Source: Metopolophium dirhodum
Lineage: Eukaryota > Arthropoda > Insecta > Hemiptera > Aphididae
Direction: 5' to 3'
NCBI RefSeq assembly: GCF_019925205.1
Contig: NC_083560.1
Coordinates: 100,220,083-100,284,082, forward strand
DNA: 64,000 nucleotides
In this document: piece by piece, positions 22,601 to 33,069 of the stretch
Layout of the letters: every line of letters starts with the position of its first letter
How positions within the stretch are numbered: the stretch's first letter is position 1
Notes under the pieces: model-generated
The model's input: only the letters and a program-made list of their open reading frames with translations
Databases searched by the model: none
Told to the model about the DNA's origin: nothing
Program-made: the position numbers and the translations under genes

Positions 22601-23735
22601 CCCCCCCCCCCCCCCAAATAAATATTTGTAAATCCCACCTGCAAGAAAACTACTAAATCTATTTTTTGCGTTCATATAAATTCCGCCACAGATGATCAGA
22701 TAAAAAAATGGGTAAATCAGAAACCTATCTGACGAGTGTAATAAGTAATAACACTAACAGTAGGTATCTATATGTCGCATTTTAATTCAATGATAAGTCA
22801 TTGCATACGAATAACGATTCTGAGCGAAGCTCTATAGGTACTATAACTAAGTACCTACCTAGTAACTTACTCGTAGTATTACGGTAAGGCAAATTAATTT
22901 TTGTCGAATACATTTCATTAAAAAATGTCATTGTATGTTAAAAATATAATATTATAGGTCTTAGTAACGTTTCAAGTATGTATAGTGTATACCCACAAAT
23001 AATATATTTAAATTACAACAAAATAACTAAAGTCATGATTAAAGTTTTGGCAATATATAAAGACATAACATTACTAAAAATATCGTGACTGTAGGTATTT
23101 TTGATATTTTTTATTTATATATGAAAAACTTACGAGCAAGAGAAACCCGGTATTTAATTTTCAAGGATTTTGACGAACTTTGAACATTTTTCTATCTAAA
23201 TTTACCTAGGTATATAGAAAATAAAAACTAAAAAATATCGAATACCTTTATCATATGTATATATCTCTAAAAGAGTTCAGATATTTTTAAAATGTCATCA
23301 ATCATCTTTAGTAAAAATTTAAAGTACCTACCAATTCATTCTTATTTATTTTTAAATTAAAAAAAAAAAAAATTTAGTCAAACATTGATGTTGCATAAAA
23401 ATTCTCGTTATACCTCATTGTAAAATCAATAATATAGGTATTCATCACTTCGCTCAGAATCTCTAGAAAAAAATTATTGGTTACAGCCTTACGGGTGGTA
23501 TTTACTTTCACTTCTATATACCTACCTATCGTAAATTATTTAAAGGTAAAATAAGCCATTAGGAGCATATATTTTATACTCGGGTAAAATAAATTTAATT
23601 ATGTATGAGCAAATAATATGTAAAATCTTATTCGATGTTATTTAAAAACAATTTAAGTAGAAATAGCTTACCTTCTTGTACATCTTCTTCATTTGCATGG
23701 GTATTCTTTAAACGATTATTTTTTCTCGTTAACAT
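16649..23735 (-). CDS. Tyrosine-recombinase-like gene with tandemly repeated exons (12-exon model, 1,113 aa)
   Basis: Model, minus strand: exon 1 23,672-23,735 (ATG); 2 21,533-21,679; 3 20,377-20,451; 4-10 the repeat modules 20,190-20,288, 20,020-20,121, 19,844-19,948, 19,672-19,773, 19,502-19,603, 19,318-19,422, 19,148-19,249; 11 17,022-19,079; 12 16,649-16,929. All borders are GT/AG, every internal junction is phase 1, and the total is 3,342 nt. Exon 2 is a small Trp-rich domain (WIAVQYTDDN...YMVKW). Exon 11 has two finger-like motifs (CIFCENL...H...H, residues 443-461; PCKFCLKFF...H, from 527), then a recombinase-like core: RRRSGE (about R800), GKRGRG (K847), KLRKH (R921), FMGHD (H947) and NEYYRL (Y955/956), then an acidic tail. 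Exon 12 has a basic-aromatic domain (KWTMAEINAIKRSLGKFI). The pattern suits a phage-integrase-fold enzyme, perhaps Crypton-related or domesticated. Activity is inferred only. Confidence 0.75.
19148..20288 (-). repeat. Array of seven duplicated in-frame exons
   Basis: Seven units of about 170-185 bp, each an exon of 99, 102 or 105 bp and an intron of 68-88 bp. The module reads roughly QAVEQNDFSKIDA..FE..NLEQSMDKPSMHT. Six copies keep a QxVExN-like start (the first reads GHSLDL) and most end MDKPxxHT/S. The acceptors follow TTTAATTAAAG or a variant, and the donors are GTAAGC, GTAAGA or GTAAGT. Every exon starts with two bases of a codon and ends with one (phase 1-1). The start of exon 11 (QAVEQN) is a further partial copy. 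Introns are repeated along with exons, so the array arose by tandem genomic duplication. Copies differ at many positions but none has a stop or broken splice site, which suggests retained function. Confidence 0.85.
22596..22615. repeat. (C)20 homopolymer
   Basis: A run of about 20 C inside the first or second intron region of the recombinase-like gene, just upstream of a dispersed repeat. Confidence 0.9.
22775..23465. repeat. Dispersed repeat with inverted GATTCTGAGCGAAG ends, copy 1
   Basis: GATTCTGAGCGAAG at 22,816-22,829 and its exact inverse at 23,448-23,461 bracket an AT-rich 600-bp interior. The outer left flank (TTCAATGATAAGTCATTGCATACGAA) is shared with copies near 41.0, 46.45 and 60.4 kb. 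It lies in the large intron between exons 1 and 2 of the recombinase-like gene and has no coding capacity. Confidence 0.65.
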
Positions 23736-24330
23736 AGTTACAACCTTATTTGTATTCTATTATATAGGTACTTCACGAGAAAAAACATTAATTTGAATAA
23801 ACACAAAATGAAAAAAAAACTGTTAAAAAACAAAAAAAATTGTTTAATCGTTGACACGAGAAAAACAGCGAAAACAAAACATAGGTATAATGAAACGCGA
23901 TGGTCAGTCAGACAATCCATAAAGCCACCTTCGACAACCGTGGAAAGAATGATTGAATCTTTAGTGACGTACAATGTAAGCTCCTACTATGTTATACTGT
24001 CGTCGTTCACTCTCGTCATGTACGAATAAGGGATATAGATAAAGAACGATAAGACATTTGGTGGGACACTATGGTTTTCCCTGTATAACATTATGATGGA
24101 TACGCAGTCGTAGGAGTCATGTCTATTAGACAAGAGGGCAACGGGAGAAGGGTTTTATAAATGGCATATACATATTGTGATTATCAAGATAATACAAATA
24201 ATTTTAAAAAAACGATATTCGATATATATATATATTCAATAATATTATACACATCAAACTTGTGACATGCAGTGTGCGATAAAAAGAACTAATCTTAAAT
24301 AATTACCAAGTTAAAACAAATTATGATGAA
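23736..24330. other. Region upstream of the recombinase-like gene
   Basis: This should contain its promoter and the right edge of the 11-kb block, where satellite similarity resumes near 24,330. No TATA box or terminal repeat can be assigned. The ORFs on both strands at 23,738-24,029 are unconvincing. Confidence 0.35.
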
Positions 24331-27300
24331 AGTGTGTAAAATTCAAAGTAATTTGTGGACTCCAGTACCGGAGGACACAACGATTACAGTGTTATTATAA
24401 TATTATAAATTTCGCTTCACATATTGATTCTTAAGTATTTGAACGCATAATGTTACTTGGGACTTCCGGTGATGGAGGTATCAGTGTCACTCTTCTGATT
24501 AATAGGCAAAATCGTATACTGTAGCATAGAAGACTATGTGTAAAATTCAAAGTAATTTGTGGACTCCAGTACCCGAGGACACAACGATTAGGTACAGTGC
24601 ATTATAATATTTTAAATTTTACTTTTACACATTTAACATATAACTTTGCTTATGACTTCCTGTAACAGAGGTATCAGTGCCTCTCTTTTGATCGATAGGT
24701 AAAATCGTATACCGCGTTATAGAAGACTATGTGTAAAATTAATATTTATTAGTGGACTCCAGTAACGGAGGACACAACGATTACAGTGTGATTGTAATAT
24801 TATAAATTTCGCTTTCACACATTGATTCTTAATTATTTGAACGCATAATGTTACTTGGGACTTCCGGTGATGGAGGTATCAGTGTCATTCTTCTGATTGA
24901 TAAGTAAAATCACATATTTTGGTTTAGAAAAATATGTGTAAAATTCAAATTAATTTGTGAACTCCAGTACAGGAGGACACAACGATTACAGTGCGATTAT
25001 AATATTTAAAATTTTGCTTTTCACATTGAACTCACAATATTACTTATGATTTCCTGTAACATAGTTATTAGTATCTCTCTTTTAATTAATAGGTAAAATC
25101 GTATAGGTACTGCGTTATAGAAGACTATGTGTAAAATTCAAACTAATTTGTGGACTCCGGTACCGGAAGACACAACGATTACATTGCGATTGTAATATAT
25201 ATTACATTTTGCTTTACATATCGAAACTAAAGTGTAAAACATTATTTTACTTGTGACTTCCGTTGACGGAGGTATCAGTGTCACTCTTCTGATTAATAGG
25301 AAAAATAGTATACTGTAGCATAGAATACTATGTATAAAATTCAAAGTAATTTGTGGACTCCAGTACAGGAGGAGACAACGATTACAGTGCGATTATAATA
25401 TTTAAAATTTGGTTTTTCACATTGAACTCACAATATTACTTATGCCTTCCTGTAACGGAAGTATTAGTGCCTCTCTTTAGATCAATAGGTAAAATCGTAT
25501 ACCGCGTTATACAAGACTATGTGTAAAATTAATATTTATTAGTGGACTCCAGTACCGGAGGACACAACGCTTACAGTGTGATTGTATTATTATAAATTTC
25601 ACTTTCACACATTGATTCTTAATTATTTGAACGCATCATGTTACTTGGGACTTCCGGTGATGGAGGTATCAATGTTACTCTTCTGATTAATAGGCAAAAT
25701 AGTATACTGTAGCATAGAAGACTATGTGTAAAATTCAAAGTCATTTGTGGACTCCAGTACCGAAGGACACAACGATTATACTATGATCATATTTCTATGA
25801 TCAATACTAAAGTTTAAAACATTATTTTAATTGTGACTTCCTGTGGCGGAGGTACCAATGCCCCTCTTCTAATCAGTAGGTAAATCGTATACTGCGTTAT
25901 AGAAGACTATGTGTAAAATTCAAACTAATTTGTGGACTCCGGTACCGGAAGACACAACGATTACATTGCGATTGTAATATATATTACATTTTGCTTTACA
26001 TATCGAAACTAAAGTGTAAAACATTATTTTACTTGTGACTTCCGTTGACGGAGGTATCAGTGTCACTCTTCTGATTAATAGGAAAAATAGTATACTGTAG
26101 CATAGAATACTATGTATAAAATTCAAAGTAATTTGTGGACTCCAGTACAGGAGGAGACAACGATTACAGTGCGATTATAATATTTAAAATTTGGTTTTTC
26201 ACATTGAACTCACAATATTACTTATGCCTTCCTGTAACGGAAGTATTAGTGCCTCTCTTTAGATCAATAGGTAAAATCGTATACCGCGTTATAGAAGACT
26301 ATGTGTAAAATTAATATTTATTAGTGGACTCCAGTACCGGAGGACACAACGCTTACAGTGTGATTGTATTATTATAAATTTCACTTTCACACATTGATTC
26401 TTAATTATTTGAACGCATCATGTTACTTGGGACTTCCGGTGATGGAGGTATCAATGTTACTCTTCTGATTAATAGGCAAAATAGTATACTGTAGCATAGA
26501 AGACTATGTGTAAAATTCAAAGTCATTTGTGGACTCCAGTACCGAAGGACACAACGATTATACTATGATCATATTTCTATGATCAATACTAAAGTTTAAA
26601 ACATTATTTTAATTGTGACTTCCTGTGGCGGAGGTACCAATGCCCCTCTTCTAATCAGTAGGTAAATCGTATACTGCGTTATAGAAGACTATGTGTAAAA
26701 TTCAAACTAATTTGTGGACTCCGGTACCGGAAGACACAACGATTACATTGCGATTGTAATATATATTACATTTTGCTTTACATATCGAAACTAAAGTGTA
26801 AAACATTATTTTACTTGTGACTTCCGTTGACGGAGGTATCAGTGTCACTCTTCTGATTAATAGGAAAAATCGTATACTGTAGTATAGAATACTATGTGTA
26901 AAATTCAAAGTAATTTGTGGACTCCAGTACAGGAGGACACAACGATTACAGTGCGATTATAATATTTAAAATTTTGTTTTTCACATTGAACTCACAATAT
27001 TACTTATGCCTTCCTGTAACGGAAGTATTAGTGCCTCTCTTTAAATAATAGGTAAAATCTTAACTGCGTTATAGAAGACTATGTGTAAAATTCAAAGTAA
27101 TTTGTGGACTCCAGTACCGGAGGACACAACGATTACAATGTGATTGAAATATTATAAATTTTGCTTCACACATTGTTCTTAATATTTTGAACGCATGACT
27201 TGGGACTTCCGGTGATGGAGGTATTAGTGGTATTCTTCTAATTATAATAGGCGAAATCGAATACTGTAGCATAGAAGACTATGTGTAAAATTCAAAGTAA

Positions 27301-27450
27301 TTTGTGGACTCCAGTTCCTGAGGACACAATAATTACTGTGTGATTTTAATATTTCAAATTTTACTGTTACACATCGAAATTTAATTTTAACACATAATGG
27401 TACTTATGACTTCCGATACCGGAGGTTCTAGTGACACTATGTATACACAT
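24331..27450. repeat. Satellite array, about 16 monomers
   Basis: The word GTGGACTCCAGTACCGGAGG recurs at about 24,355, 24,558, 24,752, 24,956, 25,149, 25,352, 25,542, 25,746, 25,931, 26,134, 26,324, 26,528, 26,713, 26,917, 27,104 and 27,304. Spacing mostly alternates between about 204 and 185-194 bp. Each monomer also holds a second word (GACTTCCGGTGATGGAGG) about 100-110 bp away, so each has two GC-rich near-palindromes (CTCCAGTACCGGAG; TCCGGTGACGGA) in AT-rich DNA. Diverged pieces continue to about 28,190. Confidence 0.92.
25138..26701. repeat. 782-bp higher-order repeat, two near-identical copies
   Basis: 25,138-25,919 and 25,920-26,701 are almost base-for-base identical four-monomer units. 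A third copy starts at 26,702 and drifts. Monomers within a unit differ far more than units do from each other, the mark of recent unequal exchange or an assembly duplication. Three 68-codon ORFs spaced 782 bp are a by-product and not genes. Confidence 0.9.
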
Positions 27451-28462
27451 TTTTTTTTGTGGTACTCTTGTACCGGATTATTCTATTATTATTAATAATT
27501 TACCGTTATATTATTAAATTTACTCTAATTTTCTGAAAAAAAAATACTAATTAATTCGTTGGCCTTACATATTATACAAGTAACTTTGTTATAATTACAA
27601 CGGTATTTTTGGACTCCAGTTATTACAAATACATACAAAAAATAAGGGGCATGGTCATAGCCTCTCCTCCTTGCGAGAGTTATTAGAATTCGGAGACACC
27701 ATACACATCATAGATGTATTTTATATTTTATATTATTTATTTATATTTTGTTAATATTAAGAAATATTGGTACACTGTTTGTGGAAAAAAGTTTTAAATT
27801 GTATTTTAATATAATTTAATTATATTGAAAATCATTATTTATTCATTATAATTTTGTAATTGGAGGTCAGAAAAGCTTTCCGCGATGAATTTGTGATTTA
27901 TTTGTCTCGGAGTTCTCTTAAACGTATATTTCTTTAATTTGTATACACGCGTGTTAATCTCAAAGTCCTGCGCCGTCTATATTCAGAAATCCGTACTATT
28001 AACTCACGAACCAATACACGCTATGTGATTAATTCAGTACTTATGGACTCCATCCTGTTTATTACAGAAACATGATGATATTTCTTCATATTTCATAAAA
28101 CCGTCGAAAATATTTTAAATATTTGTGACCTCCGGATTTTGGAGGTAACAATGTCCCTCGGAAGTCACAACGCCGGCTTGTATCTCTATTCTGGAAGTCA
28201 CAATATACGCTATACAAACACACACACACACGCGAATGCAAGCGACTCGGCCCGCAGCCGTGACTGCGGCACGTTCAACAACAACACAGATAATGATTAA
28301 CCGTTATTATTGTCTCAGCGCCTCATGAAATCGATTTAAATTTTAGTTTAATTTTTGTTATGAAGGGTGGGGGGAGTGATGCATAGGATATATAGGAAAA
28401 TTAAGAAAATTTTTGGCGGTCCATATTTTTTCCTTCCGCGGGCCGCCTAATGCCGACCCCTG
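27451..28462. other. Right interior and end of the large hAT element
   Basis: Holds scattered satellite words (GACCTCCGGATTTTGGAGG near 28,125 and GGAAGTCAC twice), a short (CA)n at about 28,217, a GC-rich subterminal segment (about 28,235-28,330) and the terminal GCGGGCCGCCTAATGCCGACCCCTG. No ORF. Confidence 0.55.
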
Positions 28463-28494
28463 CTATAATGTATAAACGGTGTACGAATGTCAAA

Positions 28495-28800
28495 CAGTGG
28501 CGTAATTTGGTCATGTTTGTTGGGAGGGGGAGGGATTCAACCATTTACCCCCAACAAACCCAACAAGAAAAAAAAATGTTGGTTTATATGTATTATAAAA
28601 ACCTCTCAGTACAACCATTCTAATATATATAATGTAAGTAGATACATGAGTGTAAAATATAAATGCATGCATATACATTAAAATAAATAATTACATACTA
28701 TAATTTAATAAAGATTTAAAATGTACATTTTCGAGTAGATTTAAATTAAAAAAATAAAACTGTATCAGCAGCAGTGGTGCAACTAGGGCTGTAGCACAGG
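28495..28800 (+). other. Two hAT-like terminal motifs
   Basis: CAGTGGCGTAATTTGG at 28,495 followed by a G-rich run, and CAGTGGTGCAACTAGGGC at 28,772, both resembling left ends of aphid-type hAT or MITE elements. No matching right ends or duplications were found. The second lies 250 bp upstream of the THAP ORF. Confidence 0.35.
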
Positions 28801-29021
28801 TATATACAATAACTAGATAGCTAACTGATTATATCTGACGCACTATGATTAAGAAGCCGAAAGCCACATGCGTGGTATCAATGTTTTTGTTTGTTGTCAC
28901 TTTATCAATTCGAATTTATCATTATATTGTACAGATATTATATCAATAATTTATTGTATAAATCTATCGATTTTTAGCCTTTTAGGTTGTGATTTAGTGA
29001 TTTTTAAGTACTTAATTAAAA

Positions 29022-29381
29022 ATGCCGACTACCTGTTCAGCTCATCGCTGTACAAGTAGAGCAAAATCGGGGTCAAATATACATTTTTTTAGATTTCCTC
29101 TAAGTGATGCCGAAAGATTAAAAGGTTGGGTAAACGCTATTGGTCGCAAAGGATTTGTGCCAAATGCTGGAAGTCACTTATGTAGTGATCATTTTAAACG
29201 ATCAGACTTTTATGATAATCCAGGAGGAAGTTATAAATTAACTTTTAAAAATGATGCTATACCATCAGTTTTTGAACCATCAGTTCACTCCACATTATTG
29301 CCTACTAAACTCTTTTCAAACGAACCACAAGAAAAAAAATGTAATGCCTACAATTTAATTAATAAGTTACCCAACAACTAA
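29022..29381 (+). CDS. THAP-domain protein (119 aa), possibly the first exon of a larger gene
   Basis: THAP domains are C2CH zinc fingers that bind DNA, found in P-element transposases and their domesticated relatives. The start MPTTCSAHRC carries the first Cys pair (C5, C10). RFPLSDAERLKGWVNAIGRK follows, then LCSDHF with the second Cys and His, and AIPSVF, the AVPTIF-like box that closes the domain. About 40 polar residues lead to a stop at 29,381. A possible downstream exon begins after ...TTTATAG near 29,409 (SSEDLPINLSAR...), but in-frame stops (TAA, TAG) precede the nearby GTAAAT donor, so the join needs another donor. It may be a truncated transposon gene or a small host THAP gene. Confidence 0.7.
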   Translation: MPTTCSAHRCTSRAKSGSNIHFFRFPLSDAERLKGWVNAIGRKGFVPNAGSHLCSDHFKRSDFYDNPGGSYKLTFKNDAIPSVFEPSVHSTLLPTKLFSNEPQEKKCNAYNLINKLPNN

Positions 29382-30817
29382 TAGGTAAATTGTTTGTTAT
29401 ATTTATAGATACATCAAGTGAAGATTTACCAATAAATCTTAGTGCTAGATGTGCCCCAGATGACGTTGAGGTCTTAAATGATTTCTGTTTATTAAGCCCA
29501 GTAAAATTAAGCCCATAAAATAAAGTTGTTTAATTAATCATCGATACATTCCCACGCCTAGTTATTCCAAGAGTCGTGACCTGTTATCGTGTTTGCAATA
29601 TATGTTATACGCCATCCGTGACTATTTAGATACTATGCATTATATATATATATATATATATGTATATTTCATAACAATATCTAAATATTATATTCATACA
29701 TTTATGATTCAAGTGGTTGTAGGACCTATTGAAATGTGGTTTCAATATCGCATTGCCTTCTCGTTATATTCCCATAGGTTTTCTAAAGAATATATGACTT
29801 TGATTTATTTAGCCGAATTTCTATGTGCTATTATTTATCTAATCTTTATGTTGTCTAATGTAGCCGAAGGCGAAACGATCACAATAATATATCATGCGTA
29901 TTATTGGGTTCGTTACAATTGTTTCCAATAATAAACTATTTAGACAAAAAAAATTTATATATATAAAAAATGGGGGTGCAGCCTCCCCCCCTCCAAAAAA
30001 AACCCTCCAAATTGCACTTATGATTTGAATTTTTAGTCAATTTCACAGGAAATTAATTTTTGTTGTATATAGTGGTAAAAAAAATAGTATATAATAATAG
30101 TGATCTTTGCTTATTATTATACGCTAATCCCAACTCGCCCAGTGGGCAATGGGATACTATTTTCCCATGATCTTTTTTAGCAATGCGGATAAAAAAAATA
30201 TTTTTTTTATTTTTTACAAATAACCTGTATCAGTGTATCCTACTGAGTAAGTATACCAAATTTCATAAAAATTGGTTGATATTTTACCTTCTGCCCTACA
30301 AAGGGATAAACGGTGGTAAACGGACACTTTGTACTATCTATTGTTTGAGTTGTATACCGCGGTTGTACGGTGAAAATAAATTGATGAAAATCGATTGCGA
30401 ACACTTTGTACGATATAAATAAACCGGGAAATATATTTTATAAGATAAGATAAAATATTTAATTGCTCAAAACTTTAGATCCCGTATCCACGATAAGTAT
30501 GAGACATGAGTTTGGTGACACAGTACACTTCACACGCAACCCATACAATAAACAGTATGAACCAAACTACTTAACTTAATCCAACAATTTTCAAATATGG
30601 ATATGAGTATACCATTTTAAGAATAAATATATCAAATATTCGTTGGAAGTATTAAAAAGTGACTTTTACGGGTAAAGTTACTACAAAATGTCACGAACCG
30701 ATGAGTTATAAGTTATAAATCATATTATTCTCATAATGTAATAACATCAGAATATTTTTATATACTTTTCTATGTTTATGTCATAGTATATATTATTTAC
30801 AAAATTTACAAAATTTA
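29382..30817. other. Unassigned, mostly non-coding
   Basis: Contains a (TA)n tract at 29,640-29,661 and low-complexity AT DNA. ORFs at 29,593-29,931 and 30,183-30,422 look random: one runs through the TA tract and neither matches a family. Confidence 0.4.
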
Positions 30818-30818
30818 C

Positions 30819-31620
30819 TGATCATAACCACGATCCGAGTGATACAATATTGAAGCTGAAAAACCTTGCACTAACTCATATGAAAAGCCTAGCTATTAAT
30901 TGTAGAGAATCGACAAATCAAATTCTTCTGTCTGTAACTCATGAAAATAATGGTTAGTAAAATCAATTATATATTAAATATTTTATTATATTTATACAAA
31001 ATAATATGTATCCTTATATAAAAATTATTACTACTAAATTAATACTAGTATTGATAACTTAATATACTATTATATGATTTATAAAATTATGTTTGTTTGT
31101 ATTACAGAAGACATACGTAATAAAATAGGAAATACGGAATCTATACGTAGAACTATCCGTTGAGCACGTCGTAAAAATGTTACCGAAGAACCGAGAAGCA
31201 TGCAATTTGTATTGCCCGAAAAATGGAAAACAACTATGGGTGGTGAGTCAAATCCATTTTTAATTTACGACAACATAAGTGAAAATAGAATGTTGATATT
31301 TGCAACTTCTCGAGCCTTAACTATATTATCATCCGCCTCACTATGGTTTATGGATGAAACTTTTAAATGTTCTAGTGTTTTTGCTCAGTTATACATTATT
31401 CGAGCCAAACTTGAAGATAACGTATTTACATGTGTTTATGCTTTCCTCCCAAATAAATTACAAAAAACGTACGAAGAAATGCTTACAAATGTTATTTTAC
31501 CATCTATTCAGAACAGGTCTCCGGTTAAACCAGAAACATTATTATTGATTTTGAAATAAGAGTTATAAATGCCATTAACCTAGTTTTTAATCAAGTGAAA
31601 ATTCAGGGCTGCTTTTTTCA
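30819..31620 (+). pseudogene. MULE (FLYWCH-type) transposase remnant 1
   Basis: Two exons: up to 30,952 (DHNHDP..., the His-rich end of a FLYWCH-like region) and from 31,108 (AG border). They join in phase 1. Exon 2 carries WKTTMGG, the first catalytic motif as WFMDETFKCSSVFAQLYIIRA, and, after a 1-nt frameshift near 31,545, the second as IIIDFE and GCFFHL. A TGA interrupts at 31,161-31,163. Similarity stops near 31,620, where a piggyBac remnant on the opposite strand begins. Mutator-like transposases of this kind are common in insects. The copy is dead. Confidence 0.75.
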
Positions 31621-32390
31621 TCTCTTTAAATGGCACCATACTCTCATCTACTGCTACATATCTAGATGGTTTAAATATAGTTTGATATTTATCTTGCAAA
31701 TGAGATATGAGTGGACGGATTTTATAAAGTTTGTCAAAATTTGGAGAATCTCTTTGTGGCATATTTAAATTATTGTTTAAGTGAAGATAGCGAAGAAGTT
31801 TTAAAAATCTCTCGACAGGCTTTATTTTGGCTATTCTTTCACAGTAAAAGTTTTGGTCAGTTAATCAGTAAAGCCTTATACTTGGAAGGGAATGATAACC
31901 CATATAAATGAGCATACCGATAAATGCTTTAATTTCTTCAACATAAGTATTTAAATTTGCATTGTGTTGAGTAGCATATAAATTGGATTCTTCAACAATT
32001 TTTTTAAACATTGGTTCCATTATGATTGAAAAAATGTCAATTGGTTGAAATTTATGAATATTTTTATCTATAGGTCCTTGGATTTCTCTAAAACGACTTT
32101 TTTGAAAACTGTAGGAGAACATCCTGATTTAGAAAAATTATTATTTTCATTATAATTACCACCGCCATCTTCTTCTTCACAAATTTCGCTTTTCGATAAT
32201 TGTTCATCATCACCATTATCAATTATATTACATAATATATTATTATTCTCAAATTCATCATTTCCATCAATGAAATCAAAATCAAAATCATAATCTTGAA
32301 GTGCCTAGTCAAAGTCTTTAATCAAGTCCCTATTTGTTTCTATTGAGCTTTGATTGTCAGAACTATTGTCATATGGCTCTAAAATTAATA
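31621..32390 (-). pseudogene. piggyBac transposase remnant 2, N-terminal half
   Basis: Read on the minus strand from about 32,330, an acidic N-terminus leads into a piggyBac-like block (32,122-31,865: FQPIDIFSIIMEPMFKKIVEESNLYA...AFIGMLIYMGYHSLPS). A stop and frame change near 31,900 are followed by DQNFYCERIAKIKPVERFLKLLRYLHLNNN and then VAVDESMVPFK, which holds the first catalytic Asp. Similarity ends there at about 31,625, abutting the MULE. Unlike the copy at 7.9-9.6 kb this one keeps the Asp, but it lacks the second and third ones and the Cys-rich end. It is a different subfamily. Confidence 0.75.
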
Positions 32391-33060
32391 TAAATATAAA
32401 CTATTAATTTTATTTTAAAAATAGATATATTTTGGTATATTTTCAGTTAATTTCATTGTAATAAACAAATAAAATGTTTTATTATGCATTAAATATAATT
32501 TTTCAAATTAATATAAACTTAACATTTATATTATTAGTTCTAGTTTTTTTTATTAAAATTTAATCAATAATTTTAATATGGTGTTTACTCATATTGGTTA
32601 TACAAGTATTTAAATAGTATTCAATCAATAGGAAGTATCATAATTAAAAAATATAAAGGGTAAAAATGTGTTTGAAATATTTTACATTTAAAACATTTTA
32701 CTTTTAACAAAAACCCATTAAAGTGATTTATTTTTAGTTATATGCATGTGTGTTATGTACTCAACTTATCTGAAATTGAATATGATGTTATCACGGACAT
32801 ATCATATGGTTTTAAATTTTTATGTAACCTACAAATACACAATACTATATATAGGTCCCTACTCTTGGAATGTAAATTATATTTTTGAATTATATAAAAC
32901 AAAACTAATATACCAACCTTCTAAATTATTTTTTGGTGGAACTCTCAAAAAAGATGGACTGTCACTAAGTGGATGCGACATATACATTTATTATAGTCGT
33001 CTTCTGGTGAGAACAAATTTTGTTAAATAAATACTAAATACTTAATATAATATTTTAATT
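32391..33060. other. AT-rich non-coding stretch
   Basis: An ORF at 32,746-33,030 (94 codons) matches nothing known and has ordinary AT-biased composition. No repeat is recognised. Confidence 0.35.
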
Positions 33061-33069
33061 GCGGGCTGT

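Larger units (their letters stand above)
7173..28470 (-). mobile_element. hAT element (about 21.3 kb with nested insertions)
   Basis: The left end at 7,181 reads CAGGGGTCGGCA and the right end at 28,462 is its exact inverted copy (TGCCGACCCCTG). The flanking 8-mers are CTATAATC (7,173-7,180) and CTATAATG (28,463-28,470), a target duplication with one mismatch of the length hAT elements make. The only BED-type hAT transposase between the ends (about 7,347-12,065, minus strand, split) would be its own gene. Later insertions inside it are a piggyBac element, a piggyBac-type MITE and an 11-kb block at about 13.2-24.3 kb. Satellite repeats lie in what would be its internal or subterminal DNA. Without the inserts it would be roughly 7 kb. 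The pairing rests on a 12-bp inverted repeat plus the 8-mers, so the ends could belong to two copies. Confidence 0.7.

Noticed and set aside
25138..26908. Three identical 68-codon ORFs spaced 782 bp
   Set aside because: They follow the satellite period exactly and have no conserved domain; a by-product of the repeat.
24331..27450. Regularly spaced repeats considered as a CRISPR array
   Set aside because: Units are contiguous monomers of about 195 bp with no unique spacers, in animal-type DNA; it is a satellite.
29593..29931. 112-codon ORF with hydrophobic stretches
   Set aside because: Starts through a (TA)n tract encoding Tyr-Ile repeats; no domain and no splice support.
32746..33030. 94-codon plus-strand ORF
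   Set aside because: AT-biased composition and no recognised motif; chance open frame.
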